Assembly (NCBI GenBank): GCA_041398565.1
Contig: JAWKUN010000003.1
Span: 1,555,213-1,619,212, forward strand
Origin: DATGPD01 sp041398565
Lineage (GTDB): Bacteria > Planctomycetota > UBA1135 > UBA2386
Direction of reading: 5' to 3'
DNA length: 64,000 nucleotides
In this document: piece after piece, positions 8,012-17,239 of the stretch
How the letters are laid out: the number at the start of each line of letters is the position of its first letter
Position numbering within the stretch: the first letter of the stretch is position 1
Made by a program: the position numbers and the translations under genes
The notes under the pieces: model-generated
The model's input: only the letters and a program-made list of their open reading frames with translations
Told to the model about the DNA's origin: nothing
Database searches by the model: none

Positions 8012-10498
8012 ATGCCCGCGCGTGCGTTCCTTCCGTTGGTGGTCGCGTTGTCCGCGGTATCCGCTCCGGCGGCGCAGGCGGGCGATGCCAAGGATCGCCC
8101 GGGGACCCAGCAGACTCCGCCCTCGGGGTATGCGATCCCGCCGGCGCCGCCGCTCGACCCTTCGGCAGCGCTGGCGGCCTTCGTCGCCGCGCCAGGACTC
8201 CAGGTCGAGCTGGCGGCGGCCGAGCCCACGGTTGTGGCGCCCGTGTGCATGCAGTTCGACGGTGACGGCCGGCTCTGGGTGGTGGAGATGCCCGGCTACA
8301 TGCCCGACGTCGATGGTCACGGCGAGCGGGAGGCCAACGGCAGCGTCGCGGTGCTGGAGGACGAAGACGGCGACGGCGTCTTCGAGAAACGCACCACGTT
8401 CCTCGACGGTCTCGTCTTGCCGCGGGCGGTGTGTGTGCTGCGCAACGCGGCGCTGGTCATCGCGCCGCCGCGGCTGCTGCTGTGTCCGGACCGGGACGGC
8501 GACCTGCGCGCCGACGCGAGCATCGAGCTCTTCGCCGACATGGGCGGTCTCGACAGTCCCGAACACGCGCCGAACGGTCTGCTGTGGGCGCTCGACAACC
8601 GCATCTATCTGGCCAAGCACGCTGCGTGCTACGTCTGGGACGGCCAGGTCTTGCGGCGCGAGCCGTCGCCGGCGCTGGGGCAGTGGGGCATCAGCCAAGA
8701 CGACGCGGGCCGGTTGTTCTACAACGACAATTCGACGCACCTGCGCGTCGACCTGTTGCCGCGGCAGTTGGTGATGGCGAACCCGCACCAGGGTCGCCTG
8801 GCCGGGCTCGACCATGTTCCCTGCCGCGACCAGACCGTGTGGCCGGTGCGCGTGACGCCGGGGGTCAACCGCGGCTACCAGCCCGGCGTGCTGAGAGAGG
8901 GCCGGCTGAGCGCGTTCACGGCGGCGTGCAGTCCGTTCGTGTACCGGGGCGACCTGTTGAGCGACTACCGCGGCGACGTCTTCGTCGCCGAGCCGGCCGC
9001 GAACCTGGTGCGTTGCGACGTGCTCGAGTCCGGCGCGGGCGCGGTGCAAGCGCGCCCGAAGGTCGCTGGCCGGGAGGTGCTCGCGTCGCTCGACGAGCGC
9101 TTCCGTCCGGTCGCTCTGGCCGAAGGGCCCGACGGGGCACTGTATGTCGCCGACATGGCGCGCGGTCTCATCCAGCATCGCCTGTTCGTCACGACGTTCT
9201 TGCGTCGGCAGGTGGAGGAACGTGGGCTCGAGGCTCCGCTCGACCGCGGCCGCATTTGGCGCGTCGTGCCGGCAGGCGGCCGCGTTGCGCGGCGACCGCG
9301 GATGTCGGCGGCGAGCATCGGCGAGTTGGTCGATGCTCTGGCGCACCCGTCGGGAGCCTGGCGCGATTTGGCACAGCGTGAGCTGGTCTGGCGCGGCGAC
9401 GTGCGAGCCCTGGCCGCGCTCGACCGCTCGGTGCGCGCCGCCGCGTGGCCGGCGGCGGCGCACGCATTGTGGACAGCGCACGCACTCGGCGGTCTCGAGC
9501 GCGGTGCGTTGCTGGCGACGCTGTTCGCCTCGGATCCGCGTCTGCGTGGCGTGGCCTACCAGGTGGCTGCCGAGGCGTTGGGTCACGGCGGACGCACCCT
9601 GCTCGACAGTGCGCTTCTCCGCCGAGCAGACGACGAGGACGACGTCGAGGCGGCGCGCGTGTTGGCGCTGGTCCTGGGCCGGATCGATCTGCCGGCGATG
9701 CCGCGGGCCGTGGAGGCGTTGGTCGCGCGCTTTCCCGACGATGGGCTCTTGGCGCAGGCGGTGGTGGCGGGGGCCGCGGGCCGTGAGCTCGTCATCCTGG
9801 CCGGGGTCGCGGATCCGCGGCTTGCCACGCTGGCCGCTGCTGCGGTGACGCGGCGTCGCGACGCCGACGAACTGCTCGCTCTGCTTCGGCAAGTCTCGAC
9901 CCGAAGCGCGGAGTCCGGGCACTTCGATGCCCTACTGGCTGGCTTGCTGGCCGGCGTGCCGCGCCAGAAGAAGGAGGTGCGGCGCAGTGCCCTGGCGCGC
10001 GACGTGCGCGTGCGGGTGGCGGCGGCGCAGGTGCGATTGCGACTGGGTGACGCACAACGCGAGGCGTGGGCGGCGCTCGAGCCGGCGTTCGAACCACCCG
10101 TCGACGTCGCACCGGCGCGTTCGCTCACCGAGGCCGAGCTGCAGGCACTGGCGCGCGGGCAGATCGTCTTCGCCATCTGTGCCGGCTGTCACGGCACGGG
10201 AGGCGAGGGCACAGGCGAGGGCCCGCCGTTCGTGGGCAGCGAGTGGCTCGGCGGCCCGGCCGAGACCCTGGTGCGCATCGTCATGCACGGCCTCGAGGGC
10301 GCGATCGAGGTCGACGGGCAGGCATGGAACCGCACCATGCCCAAGGTCGCGCTGGCAGAAGACGACATCGCCGCCGTCCTGACCTACGTCCGCCACACTT
10401 TCGCCGGGGCCGAGCCCGTGGCGGTCGACCTCGTGCGGGCGACCGCCTCTGCCACCGCCGGCCGCGACCGCCCCTTCACCCCCCCCGAACTGAAGTAA
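8012..10498 (+). CDS. PVC-type membrane-bound dehydrogenase-like propeller with HEAT-like region and cytochrome c domain
   Basis: The ATG at 8012 starts a clear signal peptide (MPARAFLPLVVALSAVSAP). The mature N-terminal half has the PVC dehydrogenase propeller signature AAEPTVVAPVCMQFDGDGRL followed by WVVEMPGYMPD, and EGPDGALYVADM later. Residues of about 430-690 are helical and Ala/Leu/Arg-rich with HEAT-like character. The C-terminal domain carries ICAGCHGTGG, a CxxCH heme c site near residue 722, with a likely Met ligand in NRTMPKVAL. These giant exported proteins are a hallmark of Planctomycetota and related phyla and are thought to oxidise sugars or polyols and pass electrons to the attached cytochrome; the substrate here is unknown. 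It converges with the ThuA-DUF1080 gene across a palindrome that contains its stop codon. Confidence 0.88.
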   Translation: MPARAFLPLVVALSAVSAPAAQAGDAKDRPGTQQTPPSGYAIPPAPPLDPSAALAAFVAAPGLQVELAAAEPTVVAPVCMQFDGDGRLWVVEMPGYMPDVDGHGEREANGSVAVLEDEDGDGVFEKRTTFLDGLVLPRAVCVLRNAALVIAPPRLLLCPDRDGDLRADASIELFADMGGLDSPEHAPNGLLWALDNRIYLAKHAACYVWDGQVLRREPSPALGQWGISQDDAGRLFYNDNSTHLRVDLLPRQLVMANPHQGRLAGLDHVPCRDQTVWPVRVTPGVNRGYQPGVLREGRLSAFTAACSPFVYRGDLLSDYRGDVFVAEPAANLVRCDVLESGAGAVQARPKVAGREVLASLDERFRPVALAEGPDGALYVADMARGLIQHRLFVTTFLRRQVEERGLEAPLDRGRIWRVVPAGGRVARRPRMSAASIGELVDALAHPSGAWRDLAQRELVWRGDVRALAALDRSVRAAAWPAAAHALWTAHALGGLERGALLATLFASDPRLRGVAYQVAAEALGHGGRTLLDSALLRRADDEDDVEAARVLALVLGRIDLPAMPRAVEALVARFPDDGLLAQAVVAGAAGRELVILAGVADPRLATLAAAAVTRRRDADELLALLRQVSTRSAESGHFDALLAGLLAGVPRQKKEVRRSALARDVRVRVAAAQVRLRLGDAQREAWAALEPAFEPPVDVAPARSLTEAELQALARGQIVFAICAGCHGTGGEGTGEGPPFVGSEWLGGPAETLVRIVMHGLEGAIEVDGQAWNRTMPKVALAEDDIAAVLTYVRHTFAGAEPVAVDLVRATASATAGRDRPFTPPELK

Positions 10499-10530
10499 CA
10501 GAGTGGAGTCAGGCTCCTCTCTGTTACTTC
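10492..10530. terminator. Palindrome R1 at a convergent gene junction
   Basis: GAAGTAACAGAG (10492-10503) pairs perfectly with 10519-10530, with a further GGAG/CTCC inside. The TAA stop of the upstream gene (10496-10498) lies in the left arm, and the stop of the minus-strand gene is 2 nt past the right arm. A 48-bp stretch from 10492 matches the stretch from 24206 at 44 positions. It is probably a bidirectional terminator and is one copy of a dispersed family (others at 24206, 50074, 52173). Confidence 0.75.
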
Positions 10531-10531
10531 G

Positions 10532-11851
10532 CTACGGGGTTTCCTGGATCCAGAGGTTGCGGAAGCGCACGCGGCTGCCGTGGTCCTGGAGGAGGAGCGG
10601 TTGGGGGCTGTCGCCCTCGGCCATGCCTTGACCGGTCTTGGCGGTCAGCTCGGCGTCGCGGTGGACGAGAATGCCGTTGTGCAGCACCGTGACGCGCGCG
10701 TTGGCGGTCTTCTTGTCGCCGTCGAAGCGCGCCGCCGTGAACCAGATGTCGAAGGTCTGCCACGCGCCCGCTGCCCTGCTGGCGTTGAAGTCCGGCGGCC
10801 GTTGCCCGTAGAGCGCGCCGCACGCGTGCTTGTCGGCAGGCTTGCCGAACGAGTCGAGGATCTGCACTTCGTAGCGCCGCTGCACGTAGACGCCGGAGTT
10901 GCCGTGCTGCGCGTCGCCCTCGGGCACCGTGAACTCCACGTGCAGGCGATGATCGCGGAAGGCCTTCACGCTCACCGCGCTGCCTCTTCCCGGCTGCACT
11001 TCGAGCACGCCGTCCTCGGCGGTGAAGGCGAGTTCGCCGCCGTTGGCGCCGATCAGGCTGCCGTCCGCGCCCAGGGGCGTCGCACTCGGCGGCGCAGCAC
11101 TCAAGACGCTGCCGCGGTCGATGGTCCAGCGCACGCCCGCCAGCAGGTGGGTGAGGAAGCGCGCGTCACGCCAGACCTCCGGGCGGTGGCCGAGCGCCGT
11201 GTAGAACACGCGCCCCTTACCGTAGTCGCGGCACCACGACAGTGCGTTGTCACGGTCGGCCCGCTTGCCCAGGCTGAGGTCGGTCCCGTCGTCGGTGAGC
11301 CGCAGCAGCACGTGCACTCGATCGCGCGACCAAGCGCGAAACTGGTAGATCTCGTCGGTCACCACCAGGCTCTCGCCCAGGTGGAAGGTGGTGGGGTGGG
11401 TCCGGTCTTCGACCGCCAGCCGGACCTCCTTGTGCCACGGATGTCCGTCGAAGTAGCCCCCGATCATCGCGCCGTAGGCCGGGAACTTATAGAAGGTGTC
11501 GGTCGCGCAGTGGATGCCGACGAAGCCGCCACCCTCGCGCACGAACTCGAGGAGGCCCTCCTTGTCCGCGTCGTCGATCGGCAGCTCCCCGGTCGTGTAG
11601 AACACGACCACCTGGTAGCCGCGCAGGCTGTCGCCCTTCAACGCGGCGCAGTCCTGGGTGCAGTCCACGCGCAGTGTCAGGCCGGCGGCCTCGACGAAGC
11701 AGCGCTCGGCGTGCGCGAGCATCGCCCGCTGAGCCCGTTTGACCACCGGGTGGACGAAGCCCGCCGAGTGGGTCAGGAACAGCACGCGGGGTGGCGGATC
11801 CTGGGCGGGGAGGGCGACGAGAAGGCTGGCGACAAGGGCGAGACGGCGCAC
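10532..11851 (-). CDS. ThuA-domain protein fused to DUF1080 (3-keto-disaccharide hydrolase) domain
   Basis: The chosen GTG at 11851 gives MRRLALVASLLVALPAQ, a good signal peptide; a longer frame to 11914 adds only a poor leader. Residues of about 20-235 form a ThuA (trehalose utilisation, amidotransferase-like) domain with RVLFLTHSAGF, VVFYTTGELP, GGGFVGIHCATDTFY, and GRVFYTALGHRPEVW. Residues of about 255-439 form a DUF1080 domain with HVEFTVPEG, NSGVYVQRRYEVQILDSFG and RFRNLWIQ, now linked to 3-keto-glycoside hydrolysis. The fusion is common in Planctomycetota. Next to the dehydrogenase above it fits a scheme where sugars are oxidised to 3-keto forms and then cleaved, but the pairing is inference. 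It is exported. Confidence 0.87.
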   Translation of the reverse strand: MRRLALVASLLVALPAQDPPPRVLFLTHSAGFVHPVVKRAQRAMLAHAERCFVEAAGLTLRVDCTQDCAALKGDSLRGYQVVVFYTTGELPIDDADKEGLLEFVREGGGFVGIHCATDTFYKFPAYGAMIGGYFDGHPWHKEVRLAVEDRTHPTTFHLGESLVVTDEIYQFRAWSRDRVHVLLRLTDDGTDLSLGKRADRDNALSWCRDYGKGRVFYTALGHRPEVWRDARFLTHLLAGVRWTIDRGSVLSAAPPSATPLGADGSLIGANGGELAFTAEDGVLEVQPGRGSAVSVKAFRDHRLHVEFTVPEGDAQHGNSGVYVQRRYEVQILDSFGKPADKHACGALYGQRPPDFNASRAAGAWQTFDIWFTAARFDGDKKTANARVTVLHNGILVHRDAELTAKTGQGMAEGDSPQPLLLQDHGSRVRFRNLWIQETP

Positions 11852-11864
11852 GTGTGGAGCTTCA

Positions 11865-11901
11865 CCCGGGCCCGCCAGGTTGACAACCTGGAGAGCCCGG
11901 G
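11865..11901. repeat. Nested inverted repeat upstream of the ThuA-DUF1080 gene
   Basis: CCCGGGC (11865-11871) pairs with GCCCGGG (11895-11901), and inside it CCAGGTT pairs with AACCTGG (11875-11891) across a 3-nt loop. It lies 14-50 nt upstream of the GTG at 11851 and about 130 nt before the TolC-like gene. It could be an operator or a leader hairpin; the centre GTTGACAAC resembles a repressor half-site pair. Confidence 0.45.
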
Positions 11902-12027
11902 AAGATCCTGCCATCTGCTCTCGTCACGGAACTTCTCCCACAAGCCTGACGCTTGCCCGGCCGAGTGCACCGACCCTCCCTCGCTGGCGTTGTGTGGAAA
12001 CCCTCGGCCTACCAGCCCGCTCACTGT

Positions 12028-13689
12028 ATGTCTGTGTCCGACCCCGACTCGGTGCGAAGGAACCGACTGCTGCCGACCCCGACCCATCCCTGGCGCGTGC
12101 GCTTCCGTCCCTTCTTCCCCTGCCTCGTGCTCGCGGTCTACGGGTGCAGTGCGGCCGACTATGCCGCGGACGCCGACCAGGAGGTGGGTTCGGCGCTGGC
12201 CGAGGCGACCGAGCGGGCGCTCGGCGGGCGCCGCGAGTCGGTGGTGCAGCCCGAGCCGGCCAAGAGCGAGGCAGAGCCGGCGGCAGCTCCGGCCGAACCC
12301 TCCGAAGATGCTCAGCCCCAGGCATCCGAGTCAGCCGACTCGATCTTGCACCTCGACCTGGAAGCGGCCCTGCGCACCGCCATCGCCAGCAACCGCGAAC
12401 TCGCCAGTGAGAGAGAACAGCTCTACCAGCAGGGTCTGCAGTTCACCGGCACGCGCTTCGAGTTCGGTCCGCAGCTCGCCAGCACGGTCGCGGCGGTGTG
12501 GAACGACCGCGAGACCAGCCGTGGCATCCTGTCGCTGGACGGGCGCGCCGCGGTCCGGCAGATCCTGCCCACCGGCGGCAGCGTGTCGCTCGACGGCGGG
12601 CTCGGCTTCGATCACTTCGTGGGCCCTCTCGGTGACGGCTTCACCACCAATGGCGCGGTCCGATTGCGGCAGCCCTTGCTGCAAGGCGCCGGCTACACCG
12701 CGAGCCACGAGGCGTGGACGCGGGCGCAGCGCGAGCTGGTCTACGCCGTGCGGCGCTTCGAGTTGTTTCGCCAGCGCCTGTCGATCGACATCGCCCGCGA
12801 CTACTTCGGCCTCATCAGCCAGAAGCAGACTCTCGCCAACCAGGAGCGAACGTACCAGGATGCGGTGTTCGACCGGCGCAAGGCAGAGGCGCTGTTCAGC
12901 GTCGATCGCAACGACGAGCAGCAGGTGTTCCGGGCGCGCCGGCGCGAGATCGTGACGGAGAACGAACTCATCGATGCGCGTGCGGCCTACAAGCGCGCCC
13001 TCGATGCCTTCCGGGTGCGACTGGGCTTGCCGGTGGCGAGCACCATCGACGTGGTCTCTCAGACTCCCGAGTTCGTGCCCATCGACATGGACGACGACTC
13101 CGCCGTGCGGGCCGCGCTGGCCAACCGGCTCGATCTCTTGAGCCAGCGCGAACAGGTCGAAGACGTCGAGCGGCAGCTGGCGATCGCCGAGAACGGCCTG
13201 CTGCCCGACTTCAACCTCGACGCCTCCTACAGCCTGGACGGCAGTGGCCCTTCGCTCGATCGTGCCAGCCCGCACGACTGGTCGTCATCGATCGGGCTGA
13301 CCATGGAGGTGCCGCTGCAGCGGACCCGCGAGCGCAACTCGCTGCGCAACGCCCAGATCGCGCTCGACCGCGCCCGCCGCGGGCTCACCCAGCAGTGCGA
13401 CCAGCTCGACATCGAAGTGCGCGATCAGCTGCGTCAGCTGCGCAGCATCGAGCAACAGCTGGTCCTGCAGCGCGAGCAGATCGAGCAGGAGAAGAAGGCG
13501 GTCGCCGTGATGCAGATCCGCTACGAGTCGGGCAACGTCGACAACCGCGACTTGTTGGAAGCCAGGCAGGCGCTCATCCAGGCCGAGAACGCCCTCATTC
13601 GCCTGGAGGTCGACCACTTCGTCCGCCGCCTCGAGCTGCACCGCACGCTCGGGGTCCTGTTCATCGACGAGCAAGGGATGTGGCAATGA
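12028..13689 (+). CDS. TolC-family outer-membrane efflux lipoprotein
   Basis: The product forms the outer-membrane exit duct of the efflux system coded by the next three genes. The start at 12028 gives a signal segment (FRPFFPCLVLAVYGCSA) with a lipobox-like VYGC, then an acidic Ala/Pro/Glu linker. From about residue 110 the pattern is the long helical repeat of outer-membrane factors: LEAALRTAIASNRELASERE, later LANRLDLLSQREQVEDVERQ, RNAQIALDRARRG and ALIQAENALIRLEVD. The length of 553 fits the family plus the linker. Its stop overlaps the next start (ATGA). The transported substrate cannot be read from sequence. Confidence 0.88.
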   Translation: MSVSDPDSVRRNRLLPTPTHPWRVRFRPFFPCLVLAVYGCSAADYAADADQEVGSALAEATERALGGRRESVVQPEPAKSEAEPAAAPAEPSEDAQPQASESADSILHLDLEAALRTAIASNRELASEREQLYQQGLQFTGTRFEFGPQLASTVAAVWNDRETSRGILSLDGRAAVRQILPTGGSVSLDGGLGFDHFVGPLGDGFTTNGAVRLRQPLLQGAGYTASHEAWTRAQRELVYAVRRFELFRQRLSIDIARDYFGLISQKQTLANQERTYQDAVFDRRKAEALFSVDRNDEQQVFRARRREIVTENELIDARAAYKRALDAFRVRLGLPVASTIDVVSQTPEFVPIDMDDDSAVRAALANRLDLLSQREQVEDVERQLAIAENGLLPDFNLDASYSLDGSGPSLDRASPHDWSSSIGLTMEVPLQRTRERNSLRNAQIALDRARRGLTQQCDQLDIEVRDQLRQLRSIEQQLVLQREQIEQEKKAVAVMQIRYESGNVDNRDLLEARQALIQAENALIRLEVDHFVRRLELHRTLGVLFIDEQGMWQ

Positions 13690-15245
13690 GAATGACGCTC
13701 TCGGATCTGATTGTCGCACTCGCGGGCGGCACTCTGCTCGTCGCTTCGGCGTGCTCGTCCAAAGCCGCCGATGCCGCTGCCATCGGCGACGAAGGCACGT
13801 TCGTGGTGGTGCGCGGCGACCTACCGATCACGCTCACCGAGAACGGCACTCTGGTGGCCAAGGACTCGCGACAGGTGCGCGTCGAATCGAGTCGTGGCGG
13901 CAAGATCTCGTGGCTCGTCGATGCCGGCAAGGAGGTGGCCGAGGGCGACGTGCTGTGTCGGCTCGACCCCACCGAGCTGAACTCGTCGATCCAGCAGTCG
14001 GAGCTCGACATCACCCAGGCCGAGGCCGACCTCAAGAACGCGCAGACCGAGCTCGACATCCAGCAGACCGAGAACGTCGCCTCCCTGGAGAAGGCGAGGA
14101 TCGCCGAGGACAAGGCCGACAAGGAGCTGCAGCGCTACAAGGAGGGTGACGGACCGCAGGAGCGGCGCAAGCTGCTCATCGCGGTCAAGGACGCGCAGAC
14201 CGAGTTCGAGCGCAAGAAGAAGTTCTTCGACGACAGCAAGACGCTGGTCGAGCAGGGCTATCTCAAGCGGTCCGAGCTGATCGACCACGAGATCGCCTTC
14301 GAGAAGGCGCAGGTGCAGCTCGAAGGCTCCGACCTCGACCTCAAGATGTTCGACCAGTACAAGCACCCGATGTCGCTGGCCGAGAAGCAGACAGCGCTTG
14401 CCGACGCCAAGCGCGAGGTCGGCTCGGTGGAGAAGCGCAACGAGTCGAAGCTGTTGCAGCGGCAGGTGGCGGTGGCGCAGAACGAGAAGCGACTCCTGCA
14501 GTACAAGGAGCGCCTGCGCCGCCTGAAGAGCGACCTCGAGAAGTTCACGCTCTCGGCGCCCTGCGCCGGCATCGTGTTGCACGGCGACCCGAAGCAGCCC
14601 TGGTACCGCGACCAGATCAAGGTCGGCAGCGAGGTGTGGGAGGGGTCGGTCGTGTGCACGATCCCCGACCTCAGGGTCATGCAGGTGAAGCTGCAGGTGC
14701 ACGAGGCGGACATCAACAAGCTGAAGAAGGGCTTGAAGACGACGATCACCATGGAGTCGATGCCTGGCGTCGTCATGGCCGGCGAGCTGACCAACATCGC
14801 GTCGATCGCCAACACCGGCGGCGAGTGGGGCGGCGGCGGGGGCGACGCAGTCAAGAAGTTCGACGTCGAGGTCACCATCGAGCAGCGCGAAGGCGTGCGC
14901 TTGCGCCCCGGCATCAGCGCCAAGGTGGTGATCGACATCGACCACTTGGCCGACGTCGCCTACGTGCCGCTGCAGAGCGTCGTGGTGGAGGGCAGCACGC
15001 ACGGGTGCTTCGTGGCGGCGGCCAACGGGCAAGCCGAGCGCCGCGTCGTCGAAGTCGGTGCCAGCAACGACAACTACATCCAGATCCAGAACGGGCTCGA
15101 ACCGGGCGAGCGCGTGCTGCTCTACAACCCGAGCCTGGGCAAGCAGCAGGGTGACAGCCAGGAGGCCGCCGGCGACCGTGCGTCGGCGCCGGCGGGCGCC
15201 GGCGAACCTGCCGCAGCGGCCGCAGCCGGGGCCGGCAACAAGTGA
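13686..15245 (+). CDS. HlyD/MacA-like periplasmic adaptor lipoprotein
   Basis: This 519-residue protein bridges the inner-membrane ABC transporter and the TolC-like duct. It begins with a lipoprotein signal (LLVASACSSK, Cys near residue 21). A first biotinyl-lipoyl half (KISWLVDAGKEVAEGDVLCR) is followed by about 200 residues of coiled coil (SELDITQAEADLKNAQTELD; ALADAKREVGSVEKRNESKL), the second lipoyl half (FTLSAPCAGIVLHGD), a beta-barrel domain and a membrane-proximal part (YVPLQSVVVEG). The C-terminus is an Ala/Gly-rich low-complexity tail. The hairpin is longer than in typical MacA. It overlaps both neighbours by 4 bp. Confidence 0.88.
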   Translation: MRMTLSDLIVALAGGTLLVASACSSKAADAAAIGDEGTFVVVRGDLPITLTENGTLVAKDSRQVRVESSRGGKISWLVDAGKEVAEGDVLCRLDPTELNSSIQQSELDITQAEADLKNAQTELDIQQTENVASLEKARIAEDKADKELQRYKEGDGPQERRKLLIAVKDAQTEFERKKKFFDDSKTLVEQGYLKRSELIDHEIAFEKAQVQLEGSDLDLKMFDQYKHPMSLAEKQTALADAKREVGSVEKRNESKLLQRQVAVAQNEKRLLQYKERLRRLKSDLEKFTLSAPCAGIVLHGDPKQPWYRDQIKVGSEVWEGSVVCTIPDLRVMQVKLQVHEADINKLKKGLKTTITMESMPGVVMAGELTNIASIANTGGEWGGGGGDAVKKFDVEVTIEQREGVRLRPGISAKVVIDIDHLADVAYVPLQSVVVEGSTHGCFVAAANGQAERRVVEVGASNDNYIQIQNGLEPGERVLLYNPSLGKQQGDSQEAAGDRASAPAGAGEPAAAAAAGAGNK

Positions 15246-15940
15246 CCGCGGTCCTCGAGCTGCGCGGAGTCAGGAAGACCTACGGCGAGGCCGGGCACTC
15301 GGTCGAGGTGTTGCGCGGCATCGACCTCAGCGTGCAGCCCGGCGAGTTCGTCGCCATCGTCGGACCGTCGGGGTCCGGCAAGTCGACGCTGCTGAACCTG
15401 CTGGGTTGCCTCGATCGACCCAGCGCCGGCGCCTACTTGCTGGAAGGCGAGGACTCGGCCCAACTCGACGACTTCCGTCTGTCGCGCATGCGCAACGAGC
15501 GCATCGGCTTCGTGTTCCAGTCGTTCATGCTGGTGCCGCACCTCAGCGTGCGCGAGAACGTCGAGCTGCCGCTGCTGTATGCGCGCGTCCCGCGCGGTCG
15601 GCGGCGCCAGCGCTGCGTCGAACTCATCGAGCAGGTCGGGCTCGGGCATCGCCTCGGCCACCGCCCCAACCAGCTGTCGGGCGGCGAGTGCCAGCGCGTG
15701 GCAGTGGCGCGCGCCCTCGCCAACGATCCGGCCCTGCTGCTCGCCGACGAGCCGACCGGCAACCTGGACTCGAAGACCTCGGCTGACATTCTCCGCCTGT
15801 TCTTCGATCTGCACGCGGCCGGGCGCACGCTGGTGATGATCACCCACGACGCCGAGATCGCTGCCAAAGCGCCGCGGCGGGTCGTCATTCGCGATGGCCT
15901 GATCCGCGAGGACACCGCTCTCGTCGAGGTGACGACTTGA
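15242..15940 (+). CDS. MacB/LolD-type ABC transporter ATP-binding protein
   Basis: The 232-residue protein energises the efflux unit. Walker A is GPSGSGKST (about residue 42), the Q-loop is in FVFQSFMLVP, the ABC signature is LSGGECQRVAVARAL, Walker B is LLLADEPTGNLD and the switch His is in MITHDAE. The LDRPSAGAY and EPTGNLDSKT blocks are typical of the MacB/LolD/FtsE subgroup. GTG start within the preceding stop (GTGA); its own stop overlaps the permease start. Confidence 0.93.
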   Translation: MTAVLELRGVRKTYGEAGHSVEVLRGIDLSVQPGEFVAIVGPSGSGKSTLLNLLGCLDRPSAGAYLLEGEDSAQLDDFRLSRMRNERIGFVFQSFMLVPHLSVRENVELPLLYARVPRGRRRQRCVELIEQVGLGHRLGHRPNQLSGGECQRVAVARALANDPALLLADEPTGNLDSKTSADILRLFFDLHAAGRTLVMITHDAEIAAKAPRRVVIRDGLIREDTALVEVTT

Positions 15941-17205
15941 TCGTCCAGGAACTGGTCGTCGAGGCCTTGCGCAACCTCGGGCGGCACAAGCTGCGCTCTC
16001 TGCTCACCGCTCTCGGCATCGTGTTCGGCGTCGCCTCGGTCATGGCGATGGTGGCGACGGGCGAGGGGGCGCGTCGCCGGATCCTGGCCCAGATCGAGGA
16101 GCTCGGGATCCGCAACGTCATCGTCAACGCCAAGAAGCCGCCGGCCGAAGAGGACAGCAAGAAGAAGCAGGGCGGCACACCGGAGTACGGGCTGACGTTT
16201 CGCGATGCCGACCAGATCGAGAAGACTCTGCCGATGGTCGACCGGGTGCTGCGCGTGCACGACGTCGAGAAGTGGATCTGGTTCAAGAGCCGGCGCCTGC
16301 AGGCGAAGGTGCGCGGCGTCGGTGCCGAGTACATGCGCGCCTTGCGCCTTGCGCCCTTCCTCGGTCGGGCGCTGGACGCCGAGGACGACAACGTGCGCCG
16401 CCGCGTCTGCGTGGTGCGGGAGAGGCTGATCCGCGAGGCGAAGTACGTGGGCGATCCGCTGGCTCTCGACCTCAAGATCGGCAGCGAGTTCTACCGCGTC
16501 GTCGGCGTCCTGCGCGATTTCGAGGCGCAGAGCCAGACTCAGACCGTGCTCGGTATCGACGGCCGCGCCTTCGAGGTGTACGTGCCGTTCCGGACGGTGG
16601 TCGATCGCTACGGGCTGGTGTCGGTCACGGCGGAGGAGGGCAACTACTCGACCGCGCGCGTCGAGTTGCACCAGCTGCTGTGCATCGCCCGCACCGAAGA
16701 CGACGTCGAGCTACTGGCGCGCGGCATCCAGGCGGTGCTGGGCAGCTTCCACAAGCGCAAGGACTACGAGGTCACGGTGCCGCTCGAGCTCTTGCAGTCG
16801 CGGCAGGAGACGCAGCGCGTGTTCGACGTGGTGCTGCCGATCATCGCCGGCATCAGCCTGCTGGTCGGCGGCATCGGCATCCTCAACATCATGTTGGCTT
16901 CGGTGACGGAGCGCACCCGCGAGATCGGCATCCGCCGTGCCATCGGCGCCACGCGTGGCGACATCGTCATGCAGTTCCTGGTCGAGACGGTGTCGCTGTC
17001 GGCGGCTGGCGGCTTGATCGGCGTGGCCGGTGGTGTCGCCTTCGTGGTCTTGCTCGAGCACTTCGCCCAGTGGAACCCGACGATCACCAGCTGGTCGGTG
17101 GTGCTGTCTCTGTCCATCTCCTGCGCCACGGGCGTCGTCTTCGGGATCTACCCGGCGCGTCGCGCGGCGATGCTGGATCCGATACGGGCGCTGCGCCACG
17201 AGTGA
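15937..17205 (+). CDS. MacB-type ABC transporter permease
   Basis: The 422-residue protein starts with TTG overlapping the ATPase stop (TTGA). It has an N-terminal membrane segment (LRSLLTALGIVFGVASVMAM), a large periplasmic MacB-core domain of about 230 residues with a Lys/Glu-rich insert (KKPPAEEDSKKKQ), and three C-terminal membrane segments including the FtsX block SVTERTREIGIRRAIGATRG. It ends with the family-typical YPARRAAMLDPIRALRHE. MacB transporters move substrates from periplasm to outside by mechanotransmission with adaptor and TolC partner, matching the operon. Substrate unknown. Confidence 0.92.
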   Translation: MIVQELVVEALRNLGRHKLRSLLTALGIVFGVASVMAMVATGEGARRRILAQIEELGIRNVIVNAKKPPAEEDSKKKQGGTPEYGLTFRDADQIEKTLPMVDRVLRVHDVEKWIWFKSRRLQAKVRGVGAEYMRALRLAPFLGRALDAEDDNVRRRVCVVRERLIREAKYVGDPLALDLKIGSEFYRVVGVLRDFEAQSQTQTVLGIDGRAFEVYVPFRTVVDRYGLVSVTAEEGNYSTARVELHQLLCIARTEDDVELLARGIQAVLGSFHKRKDYEVTVPLELLQSRQETQRVFDVVLPIIAGISLLVGGIGILNIMLASVTERTREIGIRRAIGATRGDIVMQFLVETVSLSAAGGLIGVAGGVAFVVLLEHFAQWNPTITSWSVVLSLSISCATGVVFGIYPARRAAMLDPIRALRHE

Positions 17206-17239
17206 CGAACGCGGCGAGGCGCCGCACGTGGTGGCCGGA

